A stretch of 27,395 bases of DNA from a virus. A model generated the notes under the pieces. The model had not been told where the DNA came from. It saw only the letters and a program-made list of their open reading frames with translations, and did no database searches. The stretch covers positions 47,097 to 74,491 of IMG/VR virus record IMGVR_UViG_3300030110_001739. One strand, written 5' to 3'. Below, piece by piece: positions 1 through 8,046 of the stretch (positions are counted from its first letter, which is position 1; the number at the start of each line of letters is the position of its first letter). A program made the translations under genes and the position numbers.

Positions 1-95
1 GTATAGTCAGCAGAGTATATTTTAGTATAGGTCCGTGACCAAATCTTTGTGTAAACTTTTGTATATGCACCCGACCAAACTTTAGAATAAACTTT
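1..95 (-). repeat. 36-bp tandem repeat, about 2.6 copies, in the -1 frame
   Basis: Read on the minus strand, bases 95-60 and 59-24 are two copies of a 36-bp unit beginning AAAGTTTA, and 23-1 begins a third. In the frame one base upstream of the open frame starting at 508, the copies translate as KVYSKVWSGAYT, KVYTKIWSRTYT and KIYSADY. Most differences between copies fall at third positions of that frame (TAT/TAC, AAA/AAG, TCG/TCA, ACA/ACT), which suggests that this frame, not the one carried down from 508, is the translated one here. Confidence 0.7.
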
Positions 96-508
96 ACTAT
101 AGTTTGTTGTAGCACCTCCGATGTACTTGTTGGATCTTGAACATTTTCTACACATCCTACAGCATAAGCTGAACCAGGTGATTTAGAGTCTATACTTTCT
201 ACCTCACTTGTTAAATCACAGATAGCTTTAATTATAGCTGTTAGATAGTTATTTAATGATAGAGGATTACAATCATCTAGATAGACCTGTACTTCAGGAC
301 ATATATCTGATGGAGGGACAACAGGTTGTATACCTGTGCCATCAAGTGTAGAACCTAAAAAGGTAATAAGAGCTTGCTCTACAAAAGATAGAGAATCTCC
401 ATTTTGTATTCCTAATATAGGAACATCTACACCTGTATATTTAACGCACTTGTCTGAAGTAATTTCAGTACAGCCGTTATAACAGTTTGAGCAATTTTGT
501 GTTGACAT
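1..508 (-). CDS. Virion/tail-region protein, partial (runs off left edge)
   Basis: An open frame begins at ATG 508-506 and has no stop before base 1 (169 codons visible), so the 3' end lies outside the window. The N-terminus is cysteine-rich (MSTQNCSNCYNGC), followed by TSDKCVKYTG and NGDSLSFVEQ. From memory, this style of opening is common in virion proteins of marine flavobacterial and crAss-like phages, where later segments take the form 'C.E.V.DP..T.EVLQ'; here CVENVQDPTSTSEVLQQ matches that. It follows the 787-residue protease gene by 25 bases and is probably in the same late transcript. Past about base 115 the translation stops looking like this family, and a different frame carries a clean 12-residue repeat, so the reading frame near the edge is doubtful. 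A role in the tail or receptor binding is inferred from position only. Confidence 0.7.
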   Translation of the reverse strand, partial: MSTQNCSNCYNGCTEITSDKCVKYTGVDVPILGIQNGDSLSFVEQALITFLGSTLDGTGIQPVVPPSDICPEVQVYLDDCNPLSLNNYLTAIIKAICDLTSEVESIDSKSPGSAYAVGCVENVQDPTSTSEVLQQTIVKFILKFGRVHIQKFTQRFGHGPILKYTLLTI

Positions 509-533
509 AATTTTATTATTTTATTTGTTCACC

Positions 534-2897
534 TTATGGTGATGTTTGACTAAATCCGATTGTTATAGCTCCACTAGATACATTAGTTGGACTAAACGTA
601 GTAGTAATAGGTCCTATTACACTTTGAGCTACACCCGTATCAGTATCTGAAACTAATGAAGCACCTGCCCCTACTGCTGTCTGTAATATTGTATCATCAT
701 CTCCAGGAGCTGTTTTCTGATAAGACATTTCTAATTCATATACGTGACCTTCTTGGAAGAACTCAGTAGTATACGTTCCATTACTTGCTGTAGTAGCTGT
801 CTTCTCAAAGAACTTTCCTATACTAGAATCTGTTGTATCAGTAATACTTAGAAACTGAGCGGTACTTCCTACATCTTCCATATCTACAGTAATACTTGAT
901 GTTGAAGCAGCAGTTATAACAACTTTATATTTTACCTTTGGATCTGTTGGAGTAGCTGTAATTGTTATTAAACTTAATGTATCTGTCTTAGAAGCATTAG
1001 CTGCTATAAAACCTTCATCAGTATCCAGTAAAGTTACACCTCCTGATACACTTCCTTTATACTGTTCATGTTCTGCATATTGTGGGTATGACGCAGGGTT
1101 ATTGTCTGTAGTAAGACTTTGAGTTATCTTGTCTCCTGGGCTAACAGTAAATGTTCCACTACCTGTAGGGGTAGCAGGATCAAATGTTACAGGACCTACT
1201 ACTGAAACTCCATTCTTAAAGATCTCTAAACTTGATTCTCTCCATGACTTAGTAGTACCAGGATCTGAACCTTCAAACTCCCAAGTCATTACAAATGCTG
1301 TTGTAGTTGTTGTAGTTGTTGTGCTACTACTAGTTGTTGTAGTACTAGTTGATGTACTAGTAGAGGTACTAGTGGACGTACTGGTACTTGTGCTAGTACT
1401 TGTACTTGTGCTAGTAGAAGTGCTCGTAGAAGTGCTTGTAGAGGTACTAGTAGACGTGCTAGTAGTACTTGTACTTGTACTGGTACTAGTAGATGTACTA
1501 GTTGAACTACTTGTTGTTGTAGTGGTAGGTATAGGAGTGGTAGTAGAAGTGGTGGTTGGACCACAATTAGCTTCTAGTGAACCTGTAAATCCTACTTGCC
1601 AGTATTCTTCATTCTCACAATATATAATTTTCTCATCACTTGCACCATCAATAGTTATGTATGTAACACTATCAGGGTCTATCATTGCTGATGGTCCCAC
1701 TCCCCCACTGGTTACATATTGTTCTATTCCTAATTGATCTACTATATCATCTATTCTACATGCGAGACCAAATATAGTTCCTGTTGAATTACCAGAACCA
1801 GCATAAACTAGTCCTACTATTTTAATTACTCCGTTAAAATCTGCTAATAACATAGATCCGGAATCACCACTATATATAGGGTTATAACATCCTGGACTTT
1901 GAGAATTAGGATCTTCTTGTGGAGGTTTTACAAACTGTATAGATCTTGTAAATGTACATGGTACCTTATAATCAGTCTGATCACATAGAAGAGCTAAATC
2001 CTCCTGATTAGGATTTTGCATTTCATAGCATATTGGAGTTACTAACTGAGGAGAAGAACTTACTCTTAGAGGACACTCAGGTTCCAATCCTTTAGCACCA
2101 GTTCTGTAACCAGCTGTATATAAAGGAGGATTTGTAGCTAATATATTATCTAGCTCTTGAGTGCTTGCAAAAGGTGGAGCCTCTGGTCCCATTATAGATT
2201 CCAGTCCCACTTGTAACCAAGATGCAGTGTCTGAAAAATCTTCCTCTGCTACTGAACATATAGCAGCATCTACTTGATTTACTTGTCCTGAAGCAATAGA
2301 ATGTATAGGAACATATCTTAAACTTACTCCGAAGTTATTAGATGTAGGTGTACCAACACCTTGTACATTATTATAAACTCTATTTACAGGAAATGCGTCA
2401 TTTAATAAAAAGCCATTAATATCTCTATCAGATGTAAAGAAAGCATCATTAATTGAAACGTGATTGTTTGTTAAACCCACCACACCACTAGTTGCACTGT
2501 GTATTACAAAACCTCCTAGAGTTCCTACAGTTGAATCATTGTTTCTACTTGATACAGCTATTCCACTTTTTAAAGGTCTTTGGGTAGCTCTATTGGCTGC
2601 ATTATGTGGATTAGGATTTATATTACCACAATCACTGTCACATGTCATACGTATATTATAAGATATTTCTACGACATCAGTTTTTATTTTTAAACCATCT
2701 ATATCCACTTCAGCACTCACTAACTCATGTGCTGGTACGTGAGAAATTGGTTTCTTTTTTGGAACTGCTATTTGAATAGCAAACTCTCCAGTGTCCACTC
2801 CATTAACTATCTTCTTCCCTAGCCCAATACCAGTAGCTTTAGGATACAGTTTGTGTAGCTCTAAAATCTTATCATGTACTGCTTGTGTTACTTCCAT
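534..2897 (-). CDS. Virion-region trypsin-like (Nal1-type) serine protease with Ser/Thr linker and C-terminal beta-rich domain
   Basis: This is a 787-residue protein. Residues 15-80 (ATGIGLGKK, IQIAVPKKKP, TDVVEI) resemble the leader domain found before S1-family, Nal1-like bacterial proteases. A trypsin-type triad is visible: His146 in LTNNHV, Asp210 in NQVDAAI and Ser346 in YSGDSGSM. Residues 448-533 are almost purely Thr/Ser, mostly alternating, and form a flexible linker. Residues 534-787 are rich in Val/Thr/Gly/Ser with no membrane segment and look like beta-sandwich modules. There is no signal peptide. The gene starts 2 bases after the stop of the beta-propeller protein and precedes another virion gene, so it is probably a late virion or tail-associated enzyme that cuts a surface protein, or that matures a tail protein. 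The catalytic family is well supported by the triad; the substrate and virion location are inferred. Confidence 0.8.
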   Translation of the reverse strand: MEVTQAVHDKILELHKLYPKATGIGLGKKIVNGVDTGEFAIQIAVPKKKPISHVPAHELVSAEVDIDGLKIKTDVVEISYNIRMTCDSDCGNINPNPHNAANRATQRPLKSGIAVSSRNNDSTVGTLGGFVIHSATSGVVGLTNNHVSINDAFFTSDRDINGFLLNDAFPVNRVYNNVQGVGTPTSNNFGVSLRYVPIHSIASGQVNQVDAAICSVAEEDFSDTASWLQVGLESIMGPEAPPFASTQELDNILATNPPLYTAGYRTGAKGLEPECPLRVSSSPQLVTPICYEMQNPNQEDLALLCDQTDYKVPCTFTRSIQFVKPPQEDPNSQSPGCYNPIYSGDSGSMLLADFNGVIKIVGLVYAGSGNSTGTIFGLACRIDDIVDQLGIEQYVTSGGVGPSAMIDPDSVTYITIDGASDEKIIYCENEEYWQVGFTGSLEANCGPTTTSTTTPIPTTTTTSSSTSTSTSTSTSTSTTSTSTSTSTSTSTSTSTSTSTSTSTSTSTSTSTSTSTSTSTTTTSSSTTTTTTTTAFVMTWEFEGSDPGTTKSWRESSLEIFKNGVSVVGPVTFDPATPTGSGTFTVSPGDKITQSLTTDNNPASYPQYAEHEQYKGSVSGGVTLLDTDEGFIAANASKTDTLSLITITATPTDPKVKYKVVITAASTSSITVDMEDVGSTAQFLSITDTTDSSIGKFFEKTATTASNGTYTTEFFQEGHVYELEMSYQKTAPGDDDTILQTAVGAGASLVSDTDTGVAQSVIGPITTTFSPTNVSSGAITIGFSQTSP
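1299..1556 (-). repeat. Low-complexity Ser/Thr linker-coding tract
   Basis: These 86 codons are almost entirely Thr and Ser, largely alternating, with one PIP interruption near the start. Synonymous codons are mixed (ACT, ACA, ACC, AGT, AGC, TCT), so the peptide pattern is kept while the DNA is not a perfect microsatellite. The tract separates the protease domain from the C-terminal beta-rich domain. Its antisense strand stays open, giving a Val/Leu-rich shadow frame that is not a gene. Confidence 0.85.
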
Positions 2898-2898
2898 C

Positions 2899-5800
2899 TT
2901 ATACTGATTGGTTAAAAAGGTTAAATTTAGTAAATATTGTTCTTGCTCCTGAGACTACAGTGGTAGTTGTAGTTGTTGTTTCTCCAGGAATAGTTGTTGT
3001 AGTGGTGGTAGTACCAAAAGTAAAGCCTTGACTTACTCTACAACTAGGTAAACTATCAGCTCCTGCTGCTTGATATGCAAAATCATCTGTTACTTGTTCC
3101 CATGTTGCAGTTGCAAAATCAATTCTCCATAATTTGTCTGAGAAAGCTTGTGCATTTTCATCTTCTAATGTAACATATATATAACCATCAACTGCCATCA
3201 AATCTGGAGAACTTGCCCATCCAGCTGGATAAGGAACACTACCTTCAAACTGTCCAGTCTGGTAGTCAAATTGACTTAGTCTTCTAGTTGGACCAACGGT
3301 GCTACCATCCTCTCCATTATCATATCCTATCAACTTACTAGGTGTACCATCTTCGTTAAGAAGAACTACAAGTTCTCCACCAAAGTTTGAATATGGTGGG
3401 TTTGGAATTTGGAACTTAAGATCTACTATCATATCAGTAGTACCGTCTGATGGGAAGGTTGCTTCAAATACTTGTATATTCTCGTACTCGCTATATGCAC
3501 AACCATTGATATCATCACATCTGAAATATTGCATTACTAGTGTGTCATCACTAATTGCAGTTATTCCAAAAATACTATTAAGCATAGATCCTGGAGACCA
3601 GACATTTAATCCTGGTAAATCTTGTATCTTAAGATTATATAACACTCCATCCCATACAACATTTTGTGGTACCTCATTTGAATCTACTCCAGTGTAGTTA
3701 TATCTTACTAACTGTTGTGGTACATCTGGAACATTTCTTTGATTCATGTTAATCTGTCCTATCATATAGTTATCAGAGTAACCAAAGTTAACATTTTGGA
3801 AATAGGAATTTCCTGGTAATAGAACCTGATTTAGTGTATCTGTATATATATTATGTACGTATATTCTATTCAGATTACCAAATAAATTTTCTGGAGAACA
3901 AAGACCAGCATTTTCTGCATTAGAACATTTAGTTATTTCACGTCCAGCAAATACTCTAGTACATGTTGGGTCAGGTGTTTGTACACATCCAAGTGCCCAA
4001 CCACCTCCATTACCTCTATTAGTTCCTTTAATTGTAAGAACTGTAAAGTCTTCAGAACCTGTAATGGTAAATGTTCCACTACCTCTTCCACTACTTGTGC
4101 CAACATCTGTGTAAACTTCATTTCCATTTTGAATGTTATAAAAACAACCTCCGTCTTGTGAAATTGTAGTACTTGTTGCATTTGTACTAAAGAAGAAGTT
4201 ATCACCCGTATCAAATATAGAACCTCTTAAAGGTATGTTGTTTATTGGTATTGGAAATGTAAGAGTATAATCAAATGCTGGGAAACTGCTTGATCCAGGA
4301 TCCAGACTTATATTTCCATTAAAAATTACACTATCAGCTGGTATTGTAATACCACAGTCAGTAGTATACGTAGGACCTGTTACAGTATCTCTCATTCCTT
4401 CAAACACTATACTTGATGCCTCAACTGTCATTCCAGAGTACTCAAAACTCACAGGACCAATATATACTTTGTTTCCATCCTCATCCTCAGTTACAAGAGT
4501 TGGTAGAGCAGTAGGGGTACAATCATTCAACTCATCAGGAGTAACAATTCTTACATCTGCACAAGGTATAGCAGAAACTAACCATACACTATCATCTTCT
4601 ATAGTAGTTGTAAGAGTAGCATCATAGTAAGGATTTTGCTGTATTGTATATACTTCATTAGTTTCTGGTTGTAATGTTTGTAACAATCCATTTACTCCCC
4701 ATAGAGGCATAGCTTTAGTATCAGCCCATGACTCACTAAATTGAGGTACACCTAGACCTTGTAAATTAAGAATAGGGAAAGGATTATCATTATCAGCATT
4801 TGCCCAATCTTGTTGAGTAGCTCCTGGAATATAGCTACCATTACCGCCTATATCATCTCTATTAGTTGGAGGTAACCCTTTATACTGTCTAACGTAATTA
4901 AATGCATTAAGATCATATTCCAGTCCATAATATCTAGCGGAAACTAGTACATTATTATCAGTGGTAACTAGAAGTCCAGTAACATCAATAAGAGAAGAAT
5001 AAGTGTTACCGAAATTAACACTATTCATTCCTAGTGCATTATCTTTTGGAGTTAGTGTACCAGCATTCAAATCAAATGAATACACTCCTGCTGAATTTGG
5101 ATTTTGGTAACCCATAGCAACTATCAGCATAGTAAATGGTACCTCAGGCCAATAACTAGTACCGGGATATTCACTAGGTCCAACAGCAGGAGATTCTGCT
5201 ATAGCTATCGCCTGAACTCTAGTTCCCCAGATACCTTTTTTATTACTCTGACCTGTTTCAATTTTAATTTCTCTTACATAACTTAATACAGGAGCTACAC
5301 CAGTAGCATCTATACTCCATTCTCTAAGTAGAACATAATCATACTGTTCAATTTGATTCTCACTAGTTCCATCTGGTGCATCATTTAAAACTACACTAGT
5401 TAGATATAAATGAGTTTCATTTGCAGCCATAGGTCTATTAATACCCTGTGTCTCGTTAAAGTCATTAGGAACTAATACATCAGTTTGAGTATTGGTATCA
5501 AAGTCATATACACCAACTAAACCTGGATTACCACCGTTAGTAGACCATAGACATGGTACACCAAATGGATCTGGGAAATAAGTTGTAGTAGTGGTTGTTG
5601 TAGGAGGGGCTGTAGTAGTGGTAGTTGTTGTAACATCACAATCAATTGAACCACTAAAGTTACAGTTAAGAGTTGTAGTGGTTGTAGTTGTACTACTTGT
5701 ACTAGTTGTAGTTGTACTAGACGTACTAGTGGTAGTAGTTGTAGGATTAGGACAAGGCGTTAGAGCACATGTAGTTATTTCACATACAGTTGGTTCGTTA

Positions 5801-6087
5801 CAGAATGGTACACAACCAGCTGTAAGACGAATAACTTTACTAGCAATATCCTCTGTACTTACCGTAGGACAACTTTCAGCATAATGAGTATCACAAAATC
5901 TATGTTGTAAAACACGTTTATATACTAACAATTGAGATATCTCGCTATTAGCAATAGGCTTGTTCAACATAAATACAACATTGTTGTATAAGTTGTTTCC
6001 AAGCTCTGCTAATTTGCAGTCTATCTTTCTAAGTAAATCAGGAATGTTTGCACACTCCTTACAATTGGTTAGTTTGGGTGATATCAT
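2899..6087 (-). CDS. Large tail/virion protein with poly-Thr linkers and beta-propeller-like repeats
   Basis: This is a 1062-residue protein. Residues 1-115 form a compact cysteine-containing head (MISPKLTNCKECANIPDLL, then KIDCKLAELGNNLYNN) that I recall as a conserved N-terminal module of flavobacterial phage virion proteins, probably the particle-attachment part. Two Thr-rich linkers lie at about 116-140 and 152-168, around the short segment LNCNFSGSIDCD. The remainder has repeated strand patterns such as VGVYDFDTNTQTD, AGVYSFDLNAGT, LNRIYVHNIYTDT, RRLSQFDYQTGQ and KLWRIDFATATWE, as expected for a beta-propeller or Kelch-like fold. A Gly/Ser/Thr-rich insert sits near 560-690. The C-terminus has two more Thr tracts and only about 20 further residues. 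It is probably a tail fibre, spike or adhesin. The fold is inferred from sequence pattern, and no enzymatic motif was seen. Confidence 0.7.
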   Translation of the reverse strand: MISPKLTNCKECANIPDLLRKIDCKLAELGNNLYNNVVFMLNKPIANSEISQLLVYKRVLQHRFCDTHYAESCPTVSTEDIASKVIRLTAGCVPFCNEPTVCEITTCALTPCPNPTTTTTSTSSTTTTSTSSTTTTTTTLNCNFSGSIDCDVTTTTTTTAPPTTTTTTTYFPDPFGVPCLWSTNGGNPGLVGVYDFDTNTQTDVLVPNDFNETQGINRPMAANETHLYLTSVVLNDAPDGTSENQIEQYDYVLLREWSIDATGVAPVLSYVREIKIETGQSNKKGIWGTRVQAIAIAESPAVGPSEYPGTSYWPEVPFTMLIVAMGYQNPNSAGVYSFDLNAGTLTPKDNALGMNSVNFGNTYSSLIDVTGLLVTTDNNVLVSARYYGLEYDLNAFNYVRQYKGLPPTNRDDIGGNGSYIPGATQQDWANADNDNPFPILNLQGLGVPQFSESWADTKAMPLWGVNGLLQTLQPETNEVYTIQQNPYYDATLTTTIEDDSVWLVSAIPCADVRIVTPDELNDCTPTALPTLVTEDEDGNKVYIGPVSFEYSGMTVEASSIVFEGMRDTVTGPTYTTDCGITIPADSVIFNGNISLDPGSSSFPAFDYTLTFPIPINNIPLRGSIFDTGDNFFFSTNATSTTISQDGGCFYNIQNGNEVYTDVGTSSGRGSGTFTITGSEDFTVLTIKGTNRGNGGGWALGCVQTPDPTCTRVFAGREITKCSNAENAGLCSPENLFGNLNRIYVHNIYTDTLNQVLLPGNSYFQNVNFGYSDNYMIGQINMNQRNVPDVPQQLVRYNYTGVDSNEVPQNVVWDGVLYNLKIQDLPGLNVWSPGSMLNSIFGITAISDDTLVMQYFRCDDINGCAYSEYENIQVFEATFPSDGTTDMIVDLKFQIPNPPYSNFGGELVVLLNEDGTPSKLIGYDNGEDGSTVGPTRRLSQFDYQTGQFEGSVPYPAGWASSPDLMAVDGYIYVTLEDENAQAFSDKLWRIDFATATWEQVTDDFAYQAAGADSLPSCRVSQGFTFGTTTTTTTIPGETTTTTTTVVSGARTIFTKFNLFNQSV

Positions 6088-6092
6088 TTATC

Positions 6093-6203
6093 TTACTTTT
6101 TACCTTTTTCTTTCTCTAGTTTAGATCTACAAGCAGCACATAGACCGTCTTTCAATCTACATCCACATCCTACCTTAGCTCCACACGATGCACATTGTGC
6201 CAT
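6093..6203 (-). CDS. 36-residue cysteine-rich (zinc-ribbon-like) virion-cluster protein
   Basis: A 36-codon frame runs from ATG 6203-6201 to TAA 6095-6093. It has six cysteines arranged CASC, CGC and CAAC, and a lysine-rich tail (KLEKEKGKK). The pairs CxxC...CxC...CxxC suggest one structural zinc site. It fits exactly between the start of the 1062-residue gene (6087) and the stop of the 188-residue gene (6205), with spacings of 5 bases and 1 base, which is strong context for a real gene. I recall similar tiny CxxCG...CGC proteins in structural clusters of other Bacteroidota phages. Function is unknown; a protein-protein or RNA contact role is only a guess. Confidence 0.72.
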   Translation of the reverse strand: MAQCASCGAKVGCGCRLKDGLCAACRSKLEKEKGKK

Positions 6204-6204
6204 A

Positions 6205-6771
6205 TTATCTAAAGTTTACTTTGTAGTTGTTTCCTGTACAACCACAATTTGATTTTATAAATGTATCAAGCATATTATCAGCTTGAGTATATAATTTTAG
6301 TGCTTCTTTTTCCGCACAATTATTAGCAGCAGCTAATGATCCTTGGATAAAGAAGTTAATAGTATTTAATGTAACGTTTGATTGTTCTCTTAGAGCACTA
6401 TCACATTCCATCATGTTTAACTTTAAAAACGCATTGTCAAACTTCTCCTGAAGTTTATCAACACGCATTATAGTTTTCTCTACATAATTCTTATATGCAG
6501 GTGCTACAGAGTATTTCAGATAGTATATACCATCTGGAATATCTTGTTTACATCCAGATTCAGTAATTCCTAAAGTATCGGATGCAAAGATGTTTGTCTC
6601 TAAGGGTTTAAAGGGTAAGATTTGTGTCCCAAAGCTAGGTATCTCTATCTCAATTGTAGGAGATGAAACTAATGGTGGGTCATCTGGGTAGACTGACGCA
6701 TCAGTAACTGCAAGTAACTTTACACTGTAACTAGGAGGAACAATAATATCTAACTGTAAATTGACTGCCAT
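6205..6771 (-). CDS. Conserved virion-cluster protein, 188 residues
   Basis: The N-terminal half (residues 1-100) is beta-rich and carries PSYSVKLLAVTDAS and the compact motif DIPDGIYYLKYSVAP, which suggests a small beta-sandwich. The C-terminal half is helical: EKTIMRVDKLQEKFDNAF, then SNVTLNTINFFIQGSLAAAN and LKLYTQADNMLD, ending in a CGC motif. No enzyme motif or membrane segment was seen. It lies downstream of a strong terminator that closes the 383-residue gene, so its expression needs readthrough or a promoter not recognised here. The set formed with the 36- and 1062-residue proteins is, from memory, conserved in flavobacterial phages. It could be a tail or connector-associated structural protein; the exact role is unknown. 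Confidence 0.65.
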   Translation of the reverse strand: MAVNLQLDIIVPPSYSVKLLAVTDASVYPDDPPLVSSPTIEIEIPSFGTQILPFKPLETNIFASDTLGITESGCKQDIPDGIYYLKYSVAPAYKNYVEKTIMRVDKLQEKFDNAFLKLNMMECDSALREQSNVTLNTINFFIQGSLAAANNCAEKEALKLYTQADNMLDTFIKSNCGCTGNNYKVNFR

Positions 6772-6782
6772 AAGGATTGATT

Positions 6783-6832
6783 AAAAAAAAATACCAGAGG
6801 ATTGAGCGTTTAATCCTCTCACCTCTGGTATT
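6783..6832 (-). terminator. Rho-independent terminator after the 383-residue virion gene
   Basis: On the minus strand an 11-bp perfect stem is formed by AATACCAGAGG (832-822 side) and CCTCTGGTATT (800-790 side), with an extra TGAG/CTCA pairing inside the loop. It is followed by an unbroken run of Ts (bases 791-783 read as T). The stem and U-tract are textbook for intrinsic termination. A competing inner pairing, AGAGGATT with AATCCTCT, uses part of the same stem and might modulate the terminator. Confidence 0.88.
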
Positions 6833-6864
6833 ATAGGTTAGTATTGTTTTATGTAACTCTCTTA

Positions 6865-8016
6865 TTACGGAGCAGTTGTAGTAGTAGTTGTAGTTATACA
6901 AGTATTATTATCAACCACAGCTCCTAATCCAGCGACTAAGATAGCTTCAAGAGCAGCAGCAATACCACTTCCACCATCAGTGTCAGCATTAGGTACGGCT
7001 ATCATAACTATGTTATCCATATGTATGTAGTCACCCCACTGGTAAGCAGCTTTGTCAAACTCATTGAAACGGATATAATAGCTGTCATAAACAACTCCAT
7101 CAGATACATAAGACTCAAAGTTCTCATTGTATCCTCCCATTCTATATAGAGACTTCAAATACCCAGCTTGGTAGCTATAGTAATTGATTTCTGCTTGCTT
7201 CCACTCAGCAGCGAGTCCTGAAGGGTAGCTAGAATTTTGGATTACAGAAGATGTAGCAACGATATTACAAGCGTCAGCAACAATAAAGTCAGCAGTTGTA
7301 GCTGGTCCTTCGTATACAAAAGAATTGAAATACATTCTGTCATACTCAAATGGGAATGCAGCAATATCACAAGGCTGACCATATTTAGTTAATGGCTTAC
7401 CATGAATTCTTAAGATTGTTCCACCAACATTTTCGAAAGTAAAGAAACTATCGAAAGAAACGTTGTCTGGGTTATTACCTGGAGCTTTCTTATTGAAAGC
7501 AACGATAAGTGAATCGATTAATGCATTTACATCAACATCAACACATGGGTCACCACCACAATCACAACAAGGTGCTTGTACTGTTACCGAACGTGTAAAT
7601 CCGTTAAAGTATAATGTATTAATATAGTTAGAAAATGCTCTAAGTGTTACAGTTAGTATTTCACCACATTGTACTTTGAAGTCTGTTATATCAGTAATCT
7701 GATTAGCAGCTTGTGCACAACCGGAGGCTTTATACCACTCAGTTACGTTAGAGTTACAAGTTGCCACTGCAGATCCTGCACCTGGGCAACCTTTAATTTT
7801 GTCAGATCTTTTGGATCCTTGCAGATAGGTATTCTCTCTACCTTGAGCTACGTACCAATATGGAGCAGCAGCTATGTTTCCAGCTGTTCCAGCACTATAG
7901 TCATTTAAGAATATACCTACTTGACCTGCTGTCAGGTCTTGAGTTGAACCAGAGTTAGGAACAGATGTCTGCCCTACTGGCACCACGAATAACGTGGTTA
8001 ACGCGAATGTACTCAT
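6865..8016 (-). CDS. Probable abundant virion structural protein ending in a poly-Thr tail
   Basis: This is a 383-residue protein with no signal peptide or membrane segment. The N-terminus (MSTFALTTLFVVP, then LTAGQVGIFLND) looks like a beta-rich capsid- or tail-tube-type start. Residues about 75-150 contain cysteines (CPGAG, CNSNV, SGCAQ) and LTVTLRAFSNY followed by APCCDCGGDPC. The C-terminus is Gly/Ala-rich and then ends abruptly in CITTTTTTTAP. The gene is 30 bases downstream of the connector-like gene and is followed by the strongest terminator in the window, which fits a highly expressed particle protein. Candidates are a tail-tube, head-fibre or decoration protein; the sequence alone does not decide. 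Confidence 0.62.
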   Translation of the reverse strand: MSTFALTTLFVVPVGQTSVPNSGSTQDLTAGQVGIFLNDYSAGTAGNIAAAPYWYVAQGRENTYLQGSKRSDKIKGCPGAGSAVATCNSNVTEWYKASGCAQAANQITDITDFKVQCGEILTVTLRAFSNYINTLYFNGFTRSVTVQAPCCDCGGDPCVDVDVNALIDSLIVAFNKKAPGNNPDNVSFDSFFTFENVGGTILRIHGKPLTKYGQPCDIAAFPFEYDRMYFNSFVYEGPATTADFIVADACNIVATSSVIQNSSYPSGLAAEWKQAEINYYSYQAGYLKSLYRMGGYNENFESYVSDGVVYDSYYIRFNEFDKAAYQWGDYIHMDNIVMIAVPNADTDGGSGIAAALEAILVAGLGAVVDNNTCITTTTTTTAP

Positions 8017-8046
8017 AATTTATTGTATTTAAGGGTTATATTAATA

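Noticed and set aside
1129-1737. Long plus-strand open frame rich in Val/Leu opposite the protease gene
   Set aside because: It is the antisense of the Ser/Thr linker tract, where AGT/ACT codons read as ACT/AGT and stay open; no recognisable protein and no start context.
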